Part shown: piece after piece, positions 20,331 through 31,033 of the stretch | Layout: each line of letters starts with the position of its first letter | Numbering within the stretch: the first letter of the stretch is position 1 | From: Dactylorhiza incarnata | Taxonomy: Eukaryota; Streptophyta; Magnoliopsida; Asparagales; Orchidaceae | Direction of reading: 5' to 3' | Assembly (NCBI GenBank): GCA_033032865.1 | Contig: JAWHQI010000005.1 | Location: forward strand, 12,982,001 to 13,046,000 | DNA length: 64,000 bases | Translations under genes and position numbers: made by a program | Notes under the pieces: generated by a model | What the model saw: only the letters and a program-made list of their open reading frames with translations | Told to the model about the DNA's origin: nothing | Database searches by the model: none

Positions 20331-22099
20331 GCAACGATCCTGAGATAAAGAAGTCCATTAACCCATGACACCACCCCTGCTCGGTCAATCAGTTTGAGGA
20401 CAAACTGATGCAGCGGAAACTATGGTGTGCTCATGTGGGATTCAATCTAATTATTTCCACTAATCCTTAGAACGAGTGCCAACCTAACTAGGTCACCAAC
20501 TTATTTTGACTTACCAACATGTTTTGTGGCGCATCCTAGTCTAAGAACCGACCTTAGGTATAGACTTGGTTGAGGTATGAGAATACTCAAGTGGTTCAGG
20601 GAAGAGTTTATTGCAAGAGTATGTGCTCAAGGCTTATACTTTGATATTCCTACTTCTCTCATTAAGTGATACCATCATCTTACCCAAACTAATAGGACCA
20701 TCCAGAGGAGAATTGGTGCCTATAATCTACTAACTGGAGTAGTAAGAGACTCGTAATTCTAATTGATAACTTAATACTCTCCATCTTGATCATAGTGAAG
20801 CTATTACCATGATAAATACCAAAGGTTGAATAAGAATCTAAATCTTAGAAGACGCCCATCTATTTTGACTTGGTCACATGTTGACCCTGAAAAATTGTTG
20901 TAAATGGTAGATCTAATGGCCTAAAGAAAAGACTATATTAGTAATCGTCGACGTGAAACTCCATGTCGAGGATTATATGCCGTAAGGATGTGTGCTTATA
21001 TGGGATAGATATAAGACGTTAGTGATCAAAGAGACATAGCCCAGGAATTATGGTGGGCTTATCTCTTCGTTTATTGGGCTAGTGTTACCAACTGGGGTTT
21101 CTCTAGGATTTGAGAATCTTCACAAATTTTCAACAATTGATATTGATGGTACTTGATGAAGTAGTTCATCTTTGGCAAGGTGGACTACTAATGTCAAGTT
21201 TGGATCGATGAAATTTTACTAGCAAAATAACAAATGATAGTACTCCAAGGATGAGTATTTGCCCCCTACACTATTTTAAGACTATGCGAATAAGAAGACG
21301 AGGAAAGTTGTAAGTTAGCCCTTTTGGAAAACATCTGTATCGATCTATACTTGACTTTTGATGATATTATAGCTTGGTACTTGATGAAATTATGTACCCT
21401 CATGATGATATAATGAAGTTTGTATATGTACGAGTGGTTTAATGATCAACCATCCCCGGAAGTTAGGAAATTTGAAATAACTTGTATGTTTAAGGGATGT
21501 TAAGGAAAATTAATAGAGCCAATCGACTAGTAAAAGGCCAAAAATGAATGTGGCTTCATTGATTCGACTAAGTTTGATTTATGAAGACGACAAGGATAGT
21601 ATGACTTGTTAAGTGATTTAAAAATCTCAAATGTTTATCATGGATTAAACATGTCATTACCGATCTCTAGCGGCGATTGTGGGCAACTTTTGAGTTTTTA
21701 CGCTATATACGAACAAGTAAGGGTTATGTCTAACATTATTGCCTTGGCAAGGTAGATTTCTAGAGGCTCGGTATCATAACTCGACAATGAGACAAGGTTT
21801 AAGTTCACGGTAAGAGGCCCTTTAAATAGAACTATCTGGATCCCAAAAGAAATTCGGCAAGAATTCTGAATTCGGTGTGAGTCTAACAAAGATCTAGGTT
21901 GAACCAAAGTAATACCTGACTCAGGTCCTTGTGCTCTTAGAAGGAAGCAATAGATATACCTTCCTCTAAGCCCGCAATGATGGTTTGTAATATCACTAAG
22001 ACAAATTGTTAAACATCACAGGTCGAACAAATGTTGATTTTTGGGAATCATTGAAAATATAAATTTGTCTAAGCTTAAATTCTTGAGGCAATAACATCA
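20331..22099 (+). mobile_element. Decayed internal region of J
   Basis: Follows the J primer site, where gag would be expected. No open frame or recognisable motif remains, and many stops in all frames suggest an old copy. It is cut by Tat-G at 22100. Confidence 0.5.
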
Positions 22100-22647
22100 T
22101 GTTGGGGAATTGTGGATTGAGATAGATGTTTGCCCGGAATTCCCGCGACCTCTTTTCCAATCAGAAAGGATCCCTCCAGCGGTCTCAAAATTGAGAGACC
22201 ACCCAGATCGCCTGCTCTTCCTCCAGCGGTCAAGCCTCTACCAGATCGTCGGACCGCACGGTCTGGCCCCTTCTTTCCTTTTTGTTATTAACACCCCCTT
22301 TGATCTGCCCTGGTTCTCCAGTACCCTGGGCAGCTCGTAATATTTGGATCTGCCCGTTTGGGCAGCCTCCGCGTCTATAAATAGAGGGGTAGGGGTACCT
22401 GAAAAGGACTTTTGCTTCGAGCCTCCAGCTTACAACCTATGTAAGCGGTCTTGAATTCTATCACTTTTCTACCTCTCACCCTGGCCAGTTTTAGACCCCC
22501 CTCTGTAATCCTTTTTTGAGATCGATCAAATAAGTTTTCCTCAGAGGTCTCTTTTCTGACACCCTCCATCATAAGTAACCTGCACTATGTAGTCCTTCAC
22601 TCCTTTCTTCTAGTGTGAGTCCTGGAGGTACATTTTTTGTACCAACA
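22100..22647 (+). repeat. Tat-G 5' LTR
   Basis: Ends TTTGTACCAACA. Starting at TGTTGGGG (22100) gives a TGTTGG/CCAACA inverted repeat; a start at 22127 (TGTTTGCC) is possible. It contains GCGGTCTC, AGACCACC and CCGCACGGTCTGG words and a TATA box. It is followed directly by GAACGAACACGCG, with no primer-binding site. Confidence 0.75.
22376..22383 (+). promoter_or_regulatory. Tat-G LTR TATA box
   Basis: TATAAATA within GCGTCTATAAATAGAGGGG. Confidence 0.8.
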
Positions 22648-22704
22648 GAACGAACACGCGACCTTCAGATCAGAGTGTTTAGGTGAAATCAGCGGACCTT
22701 CAAG

Positions 22705-23259
22705 ATGTCAGATCGTAGGCATCGTTCTCTTCGGTCACCCAACGACCACCCCTCGAACAATCTGACCTCTACAAAAAATTTGGAGCATCATTTTGAGCTT
22801 CACGTCGATCAAGCTCTTCGAGAGGCCACCCTAGCTCGCCAAGAGACTGCCCGGGCTCAGCAAGAGTCTGCCAGACTATTTTATGTTTTGAGTCAAACCT
22901 TAGTCGCGATCTCTCAGAGGCTTCTCCGCCATTCAGGTCAGGTCGCCACCCCCGACCACTTGGTTGGCGGTGACCCTTTCGATCAGGCGACCTCCCAGCT
23001 AACAGCTCCCATGCGACCTCAAGTTGAGGAGTTCGCAGCTCGCCTGTATTTCTTCAGAGAGGCAACCCAGGGACCTCCCACTCAGACCTTAAATTTCCAG
23101 GAGGATTATGCTTATCCTCCAGCCCCTATTTTTGCCTTTTCTGCTTCTTTTGACGCCATTGAAACAAAGGATCCTTCTCCCTTTAAGACGGTCAATGTGA
23201 TCGAATCATCTCCTCTCCGAGTAATTGGGATCTCCTCAGCATCTCTAACACTTGATTAG
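22705..23259 (+). pseudogene. Tat-G gag, N-terminal part only
   Basis: Opens MSDRRHRSLRSPNDHPSNN, then an Ala/Gln/Arg-rich probable coiled coil (about residues 28-75) and a Pro-rich tail ending SSASLTLD at TAG 23257-23259. Tat gag normally continues into a capsid domain, knuckle and protease. Here the frame runs almost directly into the region just before RT (from about 23395), so more than 1 kb is missing. The fragment is open but could not build a particle. The assignment rests on position after the LTR and on composition, not on a conserved motif. Confidence 0.6.
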
Positions 23260-23394
23260 GTCAATGTAACAGAAGAGATAGAAGAAGATGCAAGAGATGG
23301 AGCTCGCTTGGAACCTGCCCAAACAGTTCAAGTCGTGCCCATCAACAAAGAGTATGAAAGTAAGAAGATTTCGATCAATGTTTAATTGCCCGAA

Positions 23395-24534
23395 GATGAT
23401 AAGGATCTGCTCATCTCCTGCCTCCTGAAGAACCTGGATGTATTTGCTTGGTCAACAGATGACATGCCAAGAGTTGATCCATATGTTTCTTGTCACCACG
23501 TCAACATCGATCCTAACTTCACCCCCATTAAGCAAAGGAAAAGAGCTGTGGCAGAGACTCTCGCTCAGCCAATCCGGGAGGAGGTGGAGAAATTGTTGAA
23601 GGCTAAATTTGTTAAGGAGATTCTATACCCTGATTGGGTGTTGAATGTGGTGATGGTCAAAACGGCAGGTGGGAAGTGACGTATGTGTGTAGACTTCACC
23701 AACCTTAATAAAGCCTGCCGCAAAGATTGCTACACCTTGCCTCGAATAAATTATTTAGTTGATTCGGCGATGGGGTTTTCTTGCATGAGTTTTTTGGATG
23801 CATTTTCCGGCTATCATCAAATAAGAATGCATAGGCCAGATGTTCCTCATACTTCATTCATCACTAATGATAGATGTTTTTGCTATCTCGTGATGCCTTT
23901 TGGGCTAAAGAACGCTGGTGCAACCTATCAGAAAAGGATGGACACCGTTTTTAAAACTCAGAAAGGGAGAAATCTTGAAGTCTATGTCGATGATCTTTTA
24001 ATCAAAAGCAAGCTTTTCTCAGCTCACCTCAATGATCAAAATGAAACGTTTGCAGCCCTCTGAACCTTTAATATGAGGTTGAATCCATTGAAATGCATTT
24101 TTGGAGCTAGCAAGGGAAAGTTTCATGGCCATCTCCTTACTCCGGAAGGGCTGGAGCCAAATCCCGATAAGGTGAAGGATATCTTAGAAATGTCACCTCC
24201 CAAGACCCCTAAGGAAGTTCAGCAGTTGGGTGAGAGGATGACAAGTTTAAGCCGTTTCATTTCCCGCTCTGGAGACAAGAGTGCTCTCTTCTTCAAAACA
24301 CTCCGTGGAGGGGCCAAGTTTGAATGGACAAAAGAGTATGATGATGCCTTCAATCAGATCAAGAAGCAGTTGACGTCAACTCCCTTGCTCCAAAGCCCTA
24401 GGGAGGGAGAAGACCTTTTTCTATATTTCGGAGTTGGTTCTGATGCCATCAGTTCGGTCTTGGCCAGGGAAGAAAAGAAGAAGCAGTTTCCAGTTTATTA
24501 TGTAAGCAAAATTTTGAAGAGTGCAGAAACTTGA
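23395..24534 (+). pseudogene. Tat-G reverse transcriptase
   Basis: The pre-RT segment (LPEDDKDLL, NLDVFAWS-DDMP) leads into RT with [38 protein letters not shown] and the catalytic YVDDLLIKSK, both Asp intact. Breaks: TGA at 23677-23679 where the family has Trp (GKWRMC, so TGG to TGA) and TGA at 24061-24063, likely from CGA. The thumb/connection (LNPLKCIFGASKGKFHGHL) follows. The sequence is otherwise well conserved, so decay is mostly point mutation. It would copy element RNA into DNA in cytoplasmic particles. Confidence 0.88.
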
Positions 24535-24771
24535 TATCCAATTCTTTAGAAGTTGGCTCTAATGCTCGTGACTTCAGCACGAAGATTGAGATCTTATTTC
24601 CATGCCCCTACAATTCAAGTTGTCACCGATCTCCCCTTAAAAAATGTTCCAGAGCATTCGCGAAGATTGGCAAAATGGGCAATAGATCACAGGGAATTTG
24701 ATATCTGTTACATTCCTAGTGTAGCTATCAAAGCTCAGGTATTAACAGACTTCATAATCGATGCAAAGTAG
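24334..24771 (+). pseudogene. Tat-G Gypsy-type RNase H (degenerate)
   Basis: After the connection (FEWTKEYDDAFNQIKKQL) come LQSPREGEDLFLYFGVGSDA, VLAREEKKKQFPVYYVSK and WAIDHREFDI. The usual catalytic Asp in the LYF-GVG stretch is not evident, as expected for the degenerate first RNase H of Tat elements (family knowledge). Stops: TGA at 24532-24534 (family Arg, CGA) and a stop about five codons later (YPIL*KLA, where the family has Glu). It is inactive and serves mainly to place the element in the Tat branch. Confidence 0.7.
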
Positions 24772-24795
24772 GTTTGCTCCGAAAATGAAGTTGAG

Positions 24796-25410
24796 ACACC
24801 TCTTGCCTGGAAAATTTTCGTTGATGGAGCTTCAGGAAGGAATTATTTCGGGGCTGGAGTTATCATGATCAACCCAAATGGAGTTAGGTTGGAACAAGCT
24901 TTGAAGTTTTACTTTCCAACGACAAATAATCAAGCAGAATATGAAGGTTTGCTCACCGGTCTTAAATTCGCAAGAGAGTTGAGAATCAAAGGTGTTCAAG
25001 TCAAAATAGACTCTCTGGTAATGGCGTCTCAAATAAATGGAAACTTCAAGACCAGAGATCTCACTTTGAAGCAATATCAAGCCCTAGTGAAAATTGAGAT
25101 AGGCAGGTTCAAGAGCTTTACGATCCAGCATATCCCGAGAGAAGAGAATAAAGAAGCAGATGAGCTAGCAAAGTTTGGTATCCTTTCGGGAGGAATTACC
25201 TCGGAATTATTTCAACCAGCCATCGAGGAGGGAGAGGTTATGCAGATAGATCAACGTCCATCTTGGATGGACCCTTTCGTACTCTACCACTCGACTGGAG
25301 AATTTCACTCCACGGTAAAAGATAGAAAAAGGTTTAAGCTTAAAGTAGCCTATTATTATCTTTTGCAGGAATTCTTTACAGGAAAACCTTTCTTTTTGCC
25401 TCTTGCCTGA
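24796..25410 (+). pseudogene. Tat-G second (archaeal-type) RNase H
   Basis: WKIFVDGASGRNYFGAGVIM, NQAEYEGLLTGLKFA, KIDSLVMASQING and NKEADELAKFG supply the D-E-D-D set of an active RNase H. This second copy is the diagnostic feature of Tat/Ogre elements (family knowledge). The domain itself is intact. A downstream TGA at 25408-25410 replaces an Arg of the conserved RCVSEEE (CGA to TGA). Its role is removal of the RNA strand during reverse transcription. Confidence 0.85.
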
Positions 25411-26514
25411 TGTGTTTCTGAGGAAGAAATTCCAACTATCCTTCAAGAGGTTCATTTGGGAGAATGTGGTAGTCATTCATGAGCTAGAACCTTGGAAAAA
25501 AGGATTCTAAGGCATGGATATTCTTGGCCCCAAATGAGGAAGGATGCCGAAAAATTGCAAAGAGATGTGTTCAATGGCAGAAGTTTGCCCCTCTTCAGCA
25601 TCAGCCATCTCAACAGCTAAGGTCAATATCCACCCTATGTCCATTTGCGGTTTGGGGAATTGATTTGGTTGGACCTTTCCTTTGGCAAGTGGGCAGCGCA
25701 GATTCATTCTTGTAATGATTGATTATTTCAGCAAGTGGAATGAAGCAAAAACGCTGGCAAAGCCTACTACCCAAATAGTAAGAAATTTTATTTGGGGTGA
25801 GATAGTTTGTAGGCATGGAATTCCCATGGCAATCATCACAGATAATGGTCCATAATTCAAAAATTGAAGTCTTATAAATTTCTGTGATCAAATCGGCACT
25901 GAGTTGCGATTTGCTTTTGTACATCACCCTCGGAGCAATGGTCAGGTAGAAGCCGCCAATAAACTCGTAAACAACCTCCTGAAGAAAAAATTGGAGAATC
26001 TCAGGGGTAATTGGGCTGAACAATTACCTTCAGTATTATGGGCCTTGAGGATAACTCCAACTTCAGCTACTAGGGAGACTCCTTTCAAATTATCTCATGG
26101 CTCAGAAGCTCTCATTCCTGTTGAATTTGAAGTAAAGAGCACAAAAGTTTATTATCTCAATAGCGTGAAGATAGCTGGATGGAAGAAAATGATGAGGAAT
26201 TAAAATGTAGCCTCGATCTCATTGATGAACTAAGGGATACGACAACTATCAAGCAAGAAGAAGTGAAAAGGAGAATGGCCAGATTTTTCGATAAAAATGT
26301 TAGAGTTAAGGAATTAGCGGTTGGAGACCTGGTCCTCAAGAAAGTTGACTCAGCAGGAAGATCTGGCTCAGTTGGAAAACTTAATCTAAATTGGGCAGGG
26401 CTATTCATTGTTAAGGAAGCACTCAAAAATGGAGCGTACCGTCTCCAATCTTATGAAGGGGAAGATTTATCTCACACTTGGAGTGGAGATGATCTCAAGT
26501 GTTTCTTTTCCTAA
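25411..26514 (+). pseudogene. Tat-G integrase
   Basis: The zinc-binding part is damaged: EVHLGECGSHS*ARTL, then RCVQWQKFAPLQHQ in another frame, with one Cys now Trp. Core residues survive in WGIDLVGPF (D), TDNGP*F (D; CAA to TAA) and SNGQVEAANK (E), but across two or three frames. The C-terminal part (RNPNV-like GDLVLKK, GAYRLQS-EGEDL) ends at 26514, and no chromodomain is seen. At least three frame changes. It would have joined element DNA to the host chromosome. Confidence 0.82.
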
Positions 26515-26531
26515 AAACTTGTATTTTTTTG

Positions 26532-28140
26532 TGATGAACAAAACTATATCTGCAAACAACAACGACAAGTGTACCGTATCGAAAGTAATATAGGTTATAA
26601 AAACCAAGGTCATATAAGACTCGGGGTGGTTGAATACTCTTACTTCGGAAAATCACTATTATTTTATCAATAGAACTTTGATTGGTTTTGCAGAAGTGAA
26701 ATTAAAATAATGATTAAAATAATAACAAGAACAATAACACTTGATCTTTGAATCACCTCGGAGATAAAAATAAGAAGAAATAATAAAATTGCATTCTCTT
26801 AATAAAATAGCTTTGACCATGTAAATTCCCGAATTATGAATGCACCTTGGGTCGAGGATACGCCCAACTAAGCTTAGGAAATATCAACCGAATTCTCATT
26901 CTATAATCGATAACCTAAAACTTGCTTTATGAGGTGAATCCCGCTATTGGCTTTTACTCCAATACGGAATGGTAACGTCATCCTCTCTCGAGGATTGCAT
27001 TCTACTCTTTTTATCCTTAAGTGATCGATTCACATTACGAGCCTCTCGGCTAACTAAAGTATGAAAATAGGAACAAGAATTATATATCGAAAATATAATC
27101 TCGTTATCTTAAAATCAAGAATAAATCTTAAGCATTTTAGAAAAGAGAAAAAGCAACTCTAAATTATTTCAAGACTTATATTATTCCTTGGATCATCTCG
27201 TTCGAGTACTAATAGAGATTTAGTTACTCTTTGAGAAAGAGGAATTAATACAAATAAAAGAGTGCATTATGAAAGAAGAAGAGAATAAGAGAATAAGAAT
27301 AATTATTTTATTAATTGCAAAATGAAAATAAATACAAGCTATTGAAATGAAAATTATAACTATTGAAATTAAAGTACAATTGCGAGAAACAAAGAAGGAT
27401 TACAAGAACTACTAAAACATGAAAATAACAGAAGAAATGAAGAATCTAACTCCTAAAATTTGCCCCCTTGAGTTGTAGAGGAGCTGGCTTTAAATAGGCT
27501 GAAATTTGAGGTTACACGCCCTTGGTCACTCCCGTGACCATGGGCGTGTAAGGAGCGTGATCGAAGCAGAAGCGGAGAGGGCGCCTTCTGGAGTAATTGC
27601 AGGCGTTACGTGCGCGTCACGCCCTAGGTCACGTCCGTGACCTAGGGCATGTAACTTTAAAACTGGCTGCTGGAGGGAAACTTCGGCGGGAAGAAGCGCG
27701 GGGCGAGTCACGCCCGTGACTAGATGTCACGCCCTCGGTCACGCCCATAACCGAGGGCGTGTAATTTTAATTGACGTGGCGGCTTGTTCTGGCTGAAGGA
27801 GGCGGGTCATGGCCATGACCATTGGTCACGCCCCCAGGTCACGCCCGTGACCTGGGGCGTGTAACTGGCGAATCTTCACGGAATGCTCCCAATGAAGTGG
27901 CACCAAGTCTGGAACGTGTCTTTGGTTGGCACGCCCTTGGTCATGGGCGTGACCTTGGGCGTGTACTTGCACATTTCGCTCAAAATGTCCAGAAAACCTG
28001 AACACATAAGATAAGTCTAAGTTAGATTATAGAATTGAAAAGATAATAAATTAAATAAGAAAAAGCATGTAAACTATATAATTTCATATTAAAAATGTAT
28101 TAAACTTGTACTAAAAGATGAGTATATAAATTACTCATCA
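26532..28140 (-). repeat. H 3' LTR with five long dyads
   Basis: A 1609-bp LTR. It holds five 34-36-bp hairpin-forming repeats (27514-27963) built on GGTCAC...GTGACC flanked by CACGCCC...GGGCGTG, located upstream (minus strand) of a TATA-like CTATTTAAAG near 27488-27497. Confidence 0.9.
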
Positions 28141-28141
28141 A

Positions 28142-28156
28142 ACACCCCCATACTTG
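28142..28156 (-). promoter_or_regulatory. H 3' polypurine tract
   Basis: Minus strand AAGTATGGGGGTGTT abuts the LTR start TGATGAG. An internal copy, TAAGTATGGGGGTGT, lies at 29383-29397. Confidence 0.8.
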
Positions 28157-29545
28157 AGCTTTTGCTATTCCAGAGCAAAAGAATGAGAGAAGAATTACAA
28201 GACATCGATATTATTTCTAATTAACTAAAATTTCATTAAACCAAGAGTAAGTTAAAAGTAAATTCTAGGAATTCAAGAATTAAGTCATAAGTTATGGTGA
28301 TAATTTAAAAAAGAGGAATTTGTTTAGCTAGATACTTCTCAAGATAACTATTTAGCAACCAAAATTATAGAAATTTTCAAACAAAATTAGATTGAAATTA
28401 TAGACACTCTAACATAGAAGAAGTTTTAGGAAAAGACATCTTCTAAAATATTGCTCTCTTAATAATTTTATTTAGGACTGGAATCAATAGAATTGGCTAG
28501 GGATGGGTTTTAACGAAATAGTAAAATGAAGAGAAACTAAAAGAAAGGTGATGAATTTTATCCTCTCACCTTATTTGAATACGAAATTGTATATGTTTAG
28601 GAAAATAATGAATTTTATCCTCTTATTTTCCATGCCATATAATCTTTTTTAAAATTTCTCTTCAACCAAAAACCCAAAAATGTATATGTTTTAGATGTAA
28701 TGAATTTTATCCTCTTACATCATGACATATAATCTTTTAAATGATTTTGGGTGCATATGTTTAGGAAATAATGAATTTTATCCTCTTATTCCCATGACAT
28801 ATGATCTTTTTTCTACATTTTTTTATTTGCCAATAAAGGGTAAGGGTAAAGAAATACTTTTAGTTTATAAATTAAACTATTTTGAGGGCAAATTTTTAGT
28901 GGAATGAAATTTCCTAAGATCTTAAAGTTAAAAGAGAATATAAAGAAAATCTAGAGATGTTTAGCCAATTTTCCACATAGTGAAGCTATTTAAAATTAAA
29001 ATGAGAAGTAGTGCTAAATAGATTCACTAGTCGAATTAAAAACATAAAATGTTTCTTAAAACTAAATTACTTCAAATATAAATTTAACAAATTATGATAA
29101 AACAAAATATTAGCCAAATCAAAAATGTAGGAATACTTATAATCAGACCTCAACTAGAAAACAAAAAGTAAAAGGGGGATATATCTATAAATATATTATT
29201 ATATTTTTTTATTCTTGGACTTCCCAAGGTCTACCTGGTGAAGGGTTCGCAAGGTACTAGGAGGTGCGATGGGAGTTCAAGCCCAAACTTCCCTTTCCAT
29301 GATATTATATTTTATTATGATTTTATAAATATATATATTTTTTCTTTTTATAAATTGAAAAGAAAGCTTAGAAAGCTATGCTACACCCCCATACTTAAAA
29401 TTAAACATTGTCCACAATGTTTAAAACTAATGATGAAGAATACGTGAAAGGAAAATGCATAAAAATGCATGAACATTTAAAGATAAGCCAGGGGTGCCTC
29501 CCAAGAGCGCTTTCTTTTTCCCGTCTTTAAGCTAGACGGTTATTG
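28157..29545 (-). other. H internal 3' non-coding region
   Basis: AT-rich and without genes. It holds repeated blocks TAATGAATTTTATCCTCTTA near 28548-28800, one copy of an 80-bp module (29217-29298) shared with Tekay LTRs, and an internal polypurine-tract copy. Confidence 0.6.
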
Positions 29546-30697
29546 TTAGCTAAACAGAAATTGAAAAGAGAAGTGCACAGGCAACTCCCTTAATTCACAT
29601 TTAGGTGAATGTGTCGATATCAGTCGCTCGGCTACTCCTCTATTTAACATGTGATTCTCCTTATTTCTTTGGACTTGAATACGCAAATCTAAATCACCTA
29701 TACATACTTGAGGTGATTTGGAAATATAAAAATGAGCGGTATATGGATCATTATTGATTTGGGGTGGCAACGACTCATCTTCAACCTGAAAATTATTAGA
29801 GTATAGAGAATCACAAATAAATGAGTCAGAAAATTTTTCACAAGGAGGAGGCGCTTGCGAAAATATATGATTAAGCTTCGGTTGTTCATTTTCTAAAATA
29901 AATTTTTCTTTAGAAGAATCTAGTGCAATATCAAGCGGAATAAAATTTTCGGACACAACGTTTTCATGAATTTTCGGTGGAATAGAGGAATTTTGCAAAA
30001 ATTCATGACAAGCAAAAGATGATTCGGGTGGAATAGGGGAAGAAGATTTTCTTCTTATATTTCATCCGAGGTGCCCATAACATTCAGTAATTCTTGGAAC
30101 AATAATTTTTCTTCATTTTCGGTAAAAGAAATTATGGGATTACATGAAACCACAAGTTCCTCCATAACTAAATTGCCCAAAGATGGAGAAAAAGCACTAG
30201 ACAAAACAATGTTCTCATCTAAATTTTTGGGGCAGAGTATCGAATTGAATTGGTGGAAATTCCCCAAAATTAGAGTACGAAACTTGTGGAGCAAAAGAGG
30301 GAGAACAAAAATTCGGATCTAAAGATTCATCTTCATTGTTCTGAAAACTATCCGGGTGAGCTTGCCACCAAGAATAATCTACTTCAGAGCTAGAAGAGAA
30401 ATTATTAAAAACCGAAAAATTATTCTCGTGAAAATTAGAAGAAACATTTTCATCAAAGTTGGAAAAATTATTTTCTTGAAAAGAGGAAAAATTGTGATCG
30501 TAATAATTATCAAAATTATTCACATAAGATTGAGAAAAATCATTTTCATAATATAAATTTTGAGAATATGAATGAAAATCACTTTGATGAGGCACGCCAC
30601 AATAATTGTAACTCATTTGACGCTTTCGTGCGGCTTCCAAAAGATTAACTTGGTTTTGAAGCTCGGCAACTTTTACGGCCAATTCAGGTAACCTCAT
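29546..30697 (-). pseudogene. H accessory gene, Asn/Phe-rich, frameshifted
   Basis: The minus strand opens MRLPELAVKVAELQNQVNLL, a short leucine-zipper-like coil. A degenerate knuckle follows (YNYCGVPHQSDFHS, first and last Cys replaced), then about 70 residues dominated by Asn, Phe, Ser, Asp and Tyr (NNFDNYYDHNFSSFQENNFS). Frame changes occur near 30294 and 30055-29998. The last piece ends CELRE-LPVHFSF-QFLFS at 29546, the same tail as E1 and E2. The gene sits where gag belongs. It probably bound RNA, by analogy with the knuckle. The low-complexity middle resembles prion-like, condensate-forming segments, but that is a composition argument only. Confidence 0.65.
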
Positions 30698-30817
30698 TTA
30701 ATAAAAAGAAAACAACCTTCACTTAAATGAATGGAATTTTTTAAAGGGGGAATAGAGAAGAGATATAATTTATATAAAATATGTTTTTTCTTTCAAAAAG
30801 CGGGTTAAATTAGTCCC

Positions 30818-30900
30818 GGACTTCCCGAGGTCTACCCTGTGAAGGGTTCGCAAGGTACTAGGAGATGCAATGAGAGTTCAAGCCTAAATCTCCCTTCCGA
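30818..30900. repeat. 80-bp module, copy 2 in H
   Basis: GGACTTCCCGAGGTCTACCC then GTGAAGGGTTCGCAAGGTAC. The same module is at 29217-29298 in H and, more diverged, at 57590-57671 (F) and on the other strand at 54083-54171 (D). It contains GAGTTCAAGCC, which resembles a tRNA B box. Confidence 0.75.
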
Positions 30901-31010
30901 CAATTTAAAATACGCCTTTTAAGATTTTTAAAATTTTTAAGAGAATGGGGAGAAGGAATAGGACGATAAAATTAATAGATATTTCTTTTTTCGAAATATC
31001 AACCTAAAGT

Positions 31011-31027
31011 CCCCGGCAACGACGCCA
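31011..31027 (-). promoter_or_regulatory. H primer-binding site (tRNA-Asp)
   Basis: Minus strand TGGCGTCGTTGCCGGGG matches the tRNA-Asp complement with one mismatch, six bases (AGTTTT) from the LTR end. Confidence 0.88.
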
Positions 31028-31033
31028 AAAACT

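Larger units (their letters stand above)
22100..26531 (+). mobile_element. Tat-G: Tat-lineage Gypsy element, 5' LTR to integrase
   Basis: Order: LTR, short gag N-terminal fragment, then RT, RNase H, a second archaeal-type RNase H and integrase. Dual RNase H is the hallmark of the Tat/Ogre branch (family knowledge). Capsid, protease and primer site are deleted. It is interrupted by H at 26532. The minus-strand genes at 32101-36588 probably belong to its 3' half (inference). Confidence 0.8.
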
